From Halanaerobiales bacterium (GTDB lineage: Bacteria; Bacillota; Halanaerobiia; Halanaerobiales; DTU029), in contig JARRCS010000009.1 in the NCBI GenBank assembly GCA_029981855.1, positions 1 to 64,000 on the forward strand: a DNA stretch of 64,000 nucleotides, in the 5' to 3' direction. How positions within the stretch are numbered: position 1 is the first letter of the stretch; each line of letters opens with the position of its first letter. Positions 60,904-64,000 of the stretch are shown here, piece after piece. The translations under genes and the position numbers were made by a program. The notes under the pieces were generated by a model. That model did no database searches. It was given only the letters and a program-made list of their open reading frames with translations, and had not been told where the DNA came from.

Positions 60904-62568
60904 TTATTCAATAATAAAGTATTCATTAAGCTCATACATTAGACTATAATAATCGGAGAGCATTCTCCGGGCGGAGAGCTGTATATAAGTAGATTTAATA
61001 CTAGCCTGCATCATCCAGATCCATTTCTTCCGGTCCTGATAATAAGTAGGGATAACCTCTGTTAAAAGCACCCTGTAGAGGGACTCCAGATCATGCTGGT
61101 CCTGTATCCTTACCCTTTCCTGATGGGTACCGCTGAAATCATCCTCATCAAGACCGTCACCGAGCTGCCAGCCATTTTCATCGTGCCGGCAGATTTCAGG
61201 CCACCAGCCATCAAGGGTGCTTAAGTTTAAAACCCCGTTCATGGCAGCCTTAATCCCTGATGTTCCACAGGCCTCCTTGGGCCTGCGGGGATTATTTAAC
61301 CAGAGGTCACAGCCCCGGGTAAGGTAACGGGCAATCTCCATATCATAATCCTCTAAAAAAATCACGCTCTCAGGGTATTTATCGGCAAACCCAACCTGTC
61401 TGGCCACTATCTCCTTACCGGTATCATCTAAAGGATGGGCTTTACCGGAAAAGATTAGCTGCATCTTCCCTTCCCTGAGCAGGGGAGCTATCTTTTCTTC
61501 ATCAGTAAAGATAAAATCTCCCCGCTTATAGGGGGCAGCCCTTCTGGCAAAACCAATCAGAAGGGAATCGAACCTCAACCTCCGGCCCGACCTTCCTTCA
61601 ACAAAATTAATCAGCTCTTCCTTCAGTTTCTGATGTATCTGCCAGAGTTTTTCACCATCGTCCAGGGAGGAAATAATCTCCTCCGAGACCCAGGTAGGGC
61701 GGTGGACCCCGTTGGTAATCCCAATAATCTCCGAGCGGTTGGAGACATCTTCCCACATCTTATTTGCCGTCCGGCTGTGGAGCTTACTGACACCGTTACT
61801 GATATAGGAGAGGCGCAGTCCGGCAACGGTCATATTAAAGGGGGCCCCTCCGATCTCGACCATTTCTTCCAGACTTAAATTCTGCCCGGCTCCCATGTAC
61901 TGAAGTAAGGCATGAGGATGTTCCTCATTGCCCTCGATCACTGGTGTATGGGTGGTAAAGACAACCTCCTCCCTGGTAGCCTCCCAGGCCTCATGAAAGC
62001 TCATTCCCTCTTCTTCCATCTTCTCCCTAATCAGCTCCAGACCGGCAAAAACGGCATGGCCTTCATTAAAGTGAAAGATATCTATATCTAGTTCGAGGGC
62101 CCTGATAGCCCTTACCCCACCGATACCCAGGACCATCTCCTGGGCGATTCTCTCTTCAGCAAACCAGCCATAAAGCTGGCCCGTGATCCAGGGGTCCTCG
62201 TTTTCGGGCAAATCGGTATCCAGTAAAAAGAGGGGAGCATTAGCAAACTGGTCAACCATCCAAACCCGGCAGTAGACATCCCTTCCCCTAATCTTTACTT
62301 TAACTTTAACCCCGGTATCCTCCAGAAAATCATACCTATAAACAGGATAGCTATCAATAGGCCTTCTATCTTCGCTGATAACCTGCCTGGTATAGCCCTG
62401 TTTCCAGAGAATACCGATCCCGATCACCGGTAGTTTCATATCTTTAGCGGCCTTCAGGTAATCACCGGCCAGAATCCCCAGACCTCCGGCATAGATCTTA
62501 AAATTAGATTCCAGACCGTACTCCATACAGAAATAGGCTACCTGCGGCAGATGTTCCACATCTTTCAT
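60904..62568 (-). CDS. Short-form alpha-glucan phosphorylase (GT35)
   Basis: Releases glucose 1-phosphate from glycogen or maltodextrin. YFCMEYGLESNFKIYAGGLGILAGDYLKAA opens the family core, with FHFNEGHAVFAGLE and FTTHTPVIEGNEEHP in the middle. The PLP region is ACGTSGIKAAMNGVLNLSTLDGWW, containing the Schiff-base lysine. At 554 residues it is much shorter than classic phosphorylases (about 800) and matches the shorter alpha-glucan phosphorylase group. ATG at 62568. Substrate chain length cannot be told. Confidence 0.88.
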   Translation of the reverse strand: MKDVEHLPQVAYFCMEYGLESNFKIYAGGLGILAGDYLKAAKDMKLPVIGIGILWKQGYTRQVISEDRRPIDSYPVYRYDFLEDTGVKVKVKIRGRDVYCRVWMVDQFANAPLFLLDTDLPENEDPWITGQLYGWFAEERIAQEMVLGIGGVRAIRALELDIDIFHFNEGHAVFAGLELIREKMEEEGMSFHEAWEATREEVVFTTHTPVIEGNEEHPHALLQYMGAGQNLSLEEMVEIGGAPFNMTVAGLRLSYISNGVSKLHSRTANKMWEDVSNRSEIIGITNGVHRPTWVSEEIISSLDDGEKLWQIHQKLKEELINFVEGRSGRRLRFDSLLIGFARRAAPYKRGDFIFTDEEKIAPLLREGKMQLIFSGKAHPLDDTGKEIVARQVGFADKYPESVIFLEDYDMEIARYLTRGCDLWLNNPRRPKEACGTSGIKAAMNGVLNLSTLDGWWPEICRHDENGWQLGDGLDEDDFSGTHQERVRIQDQHDLESLYRVLLTEVIPTYYQDRKKWIWMMQASIKSTYIQLSARRMLSDYYSLMYELNEYFIIE

Positions 62569-62671
62569 CCTATCAGCCCCTACTTAACATTTATATGTAT
62601 AAGATACCCAAATTTGCCTCTATATATATTAATATAAAGATAAAATTTGCTAACCCTAAAAAATATAAAGA

Positions 62672-63631
62672 TCATCTCCTTCCAATCGCTACAGCGATAG
62701 CCCCCTTTACTCCGACCTCATCTCCTAACACAGCCTGTCGAATTTGTACTGAATTAAAGGCATTTTCAAAGGAATATTTCTTTAAGCTCTTTTGCATTGG
62801 TTCCATAATTAGGTCTCCTGCTTTCATAATTCCACCACCCAGTATAATCATCTCTGGATTAAATATATTTAGTAGATTAGCTAAACCGATACCTAAATAA
62901 TGTCCTGCTTTTACCCAAATTTCTTTGGCTGCCTCATCCCCCATTTTAGCAGCCTTAGCTATAATTCCTCCATCAATACTATCTAAATTTCCATTAGATA
63001 ATTCCGAAATAATTGTATTCTGATGTTTTTCAACTGCCTCTTTTCCCATTCTGCTTATAGCAGTTCCAGAAGCCAGGGCTTCTAAACAACCATAATTACC
63101 ACAACCGCAGAGAGGACCATTAGGTTCAATAACCATATGCCCAATCTCACCTGCTCCATCATTAGCTCCGTGGTAGATTTTGCGGTCAATGATGATTCCA
63201 CCACCAATTCCGGTGCTGATTGTGATATATAGTAAATTATCTATCCCTTGACCTGCTCCAAACCACTTTTCACCTAAAGCTGCTGCATTAGCGTCATTCT
63301 CGAGGTTAACCGGAATACCCGTCTTTTCTTCCAGTATTTCAGAGATAGGAACATTCTCCCAGCCCAAATTGGGGGCCTGATAAACAAGTCCTTCTTCTAT
63401 ATTTAAAGGACCAGGAATTCCAACCCCCATTCTAACAATATCCTCATAATTAAAATTTACTTTATTAAGTACCTTATTAATTGAAACAATAATATTATCG
63501 ATTACTTTATCTTTACCTTTGTGTTCTTCAGTCGGTAATTTTATCTTCGCTAAAATGTTACCTTCTTCATCAGCAACTGCGGTTAAAATCTTGGTTCCAC
63601 CGAGGTCAATTCCTAAGAAATAATCTGCCAT
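62672..63631 (-). CDS. ROK-family sugar kinase (glucokinase type)
   Basis: Phosphorylates glucose or a related sugar. ATP-binding GIDLGGTKILTAVADEEG at the N terminus, sugar-binding LENDANAAALGEKWFG, TGIGGGIII, and zinc-binding GHM-CGCGNYGCLEALASG (the ROK cysteine motif) are all present. No DNA-binding domain, so it is an enzyme rather than a repressor. The ATG at 63631 is fixed by AGGAGG 6 bases upstream; the open frame to 63682 extends into the upstream terminator. Fits with the glucan phosphorylase and pgi. Confidence 0.92.
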   Translation of the reverse strand: MADYFLGIDLGGTKILTAVADEEGNILAKIKLPTEEHKGKDKVIDNIIVSINKVLNKVNFNYEDIVRMGVGIPGPLNIEEGLVYQAPNLGWENVPISEILEEKTGIPVNLENDANAAALGEKWFGAGQGIDNLLYITISTGIGGGIIIDRKIYHGANDGAGEIGHMVIEPNGPLCGCGNYGCLEALASGTAISRMGKEAVEKHQNTIISELSNGNLDSIDGGIIAKAAKMGDEAAKEIWVKAGHYLGIGLANLLNIFNPEMIILGGGIMKAGDLIMEPMQKSLKKYSFENAFNSVQIRQAVLGDEVGVKGAIAVAIGRR

Positions 63632-63657
63632 ATAAAACCTCCTAATAAATGATAGTA

Positions 63658-63690
63658 AGAAAGGGCACCATTTAAAAGGCACCCTTCATT
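63658..63690 (-). terminator. Terminator between the sugar isomerase and the ROK kinase gene
   Basis: On the minus strand AAGGGTGCC and GGTGCCCTT pair around a TTTTAAAT loop, followed by TCTTACT. It suggests the kinase gene can be separately controlled. Confidence 0.75.
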
Positions 63691-63708
63691 TCTTCATATT
63701 TTCTTTAC

Positions 63709-64000
63709 TTATTCTAATTCATTTTCTATTGCTTTTAGATGATCTAGTGCAGCTTTTGCTATGGAGTCGGGGTGTGCAGACCTAGCATTGAATCCAACTT
63801 CCATAGTAACATAACCATCATAGCCTATATCTTTTAGTGCCTGAATTACTGGATAGAAGTCCATACCTCCTTGTCCGGGCGCAAGACGATCATAATCAGA
63901 AAGGTGAATATGCTTTAGGTGTTCACCCATTGTATAAATATAATCTGATGGCACTTCATTGCGATAAAGTACATGGAATGTATCAAACATAACTTTAACA
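63709..64000 (-). CDS. Sugar phosphate isomerase/epimerase, C-terminal part
   Basis: The gene runs off the right edge of the window and only the last 97 residues are seen. They belong to the xylose-isomerase-like TIM barrel: VMFDTFHVLY, the metal-binding HLKHIHLSDYDR, QGGMDFYPVIQAL and YVTMEVGF. This matches the IolE/DTE-type sugar isomerase or epimerase group. Substrate unknown. Lies upstream of the ROK kinase. Confidence 0.8.
   Translation of the reverse strand, partial: VKVMFDTFHVLYRNEVPSDYIYTMGEHLKHIHLSDYDRLAPGQGGMDFYPVIQALKDIGYDGYVTMEVGFNARSAHPDSIAKAALDHLKAIENELE

Overview
The window looks like a chromosome segment from an anaerobic, spore-forming Firmicute with an outer membrane, most like the Halanaerobiales. 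Four things point this way: a small acid-soluble spore protein gene at 20706-20879; ADP-heptose genes (gmhA, hldE, gmhB) of the kind diderms use for LPS-type cores; Firmicute-style regulation (a Tyr T-box, a cobalamin riboswitch, strong GGAGG ribosome sites, many TTG/GTG starts); and a complete amino-acid fermentation block. The taxonomic placement is inference. No rRNA, tRNA, CRISPR array or intact transposase was seen.

1-7.3 kb, cobalamin. A riboswitch-led minus-strand operon (btuF, cobU, cobQ/cbiP, cbiB) is followed by a two-gene unit: a UroD/MtaA-like protein fused to a thioredoxin-like domain, overlapping a CobW-type GTPase. 7.5-20.7 kb is mostly housekeeping: a PurM/AIR-synthase-like protein with an MFS transporter, nadE, a TtcA-like enzyme, T-box-tyrS, a YkuS-like protein, an APC permease, a CPA2 antiporter, a membrane-anchored degenerate kinase, pgi and the spore protein gene.

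21-43 kb, lysine fermentation. A long minus-strand operon encodes KamB-like reactivase, KamD, KamE, Kal, Kce, Kdd and a class III aminotransferase. Next come a PAS-AAA-Fis sigma54 activator, a YtcJ-like amidohydrolase, an Orr-family racemase and kamA. A second minus-strand operon holds Hbd, Crt, CoA-transferase A, thiolase and CoA-transferase B. A sodium-solute symporter, an M20 peptidase, a broken second kdd and a LysO-type lysine exporter follow. Four sequences with sigma54 (-24/-12) spacing lie in front of these units, and an identical 17-bp inverted-repeat site lies upstream of two of them. I infer one sigma54-controlled lysine regulon. KamDE needs adenosylcobalamin, which ties this block to the first one.

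43-47.3 kb carries a tandem-repeat coiled-coil protein, rubrerythrin with a PerR/Fur-like operator, free-methionine-sulfoxide reductase, a ComFB-like protein, a GNAT protein and a PHP phosphoesterase. 47.3-58.4 kb is an AT-rich surface-glycan locus: five glycosyltransferases, a CgeB-like protein, a sulfotransferase, ADP-heptose genes and decayed gene fragments. 58.5-64 kb has a PocR-AraC regulator, phoU, a short alpha-glucan phosphorylase, a ROK kinase and the end of a sugar isomerase/epimerase.

A dispersed intergenic repeat, built around a 17-bp inverted repeat and in the same orientation at all eight sites found, runs through the window. One half-copy sits exactly at the break of the truncated kdd.
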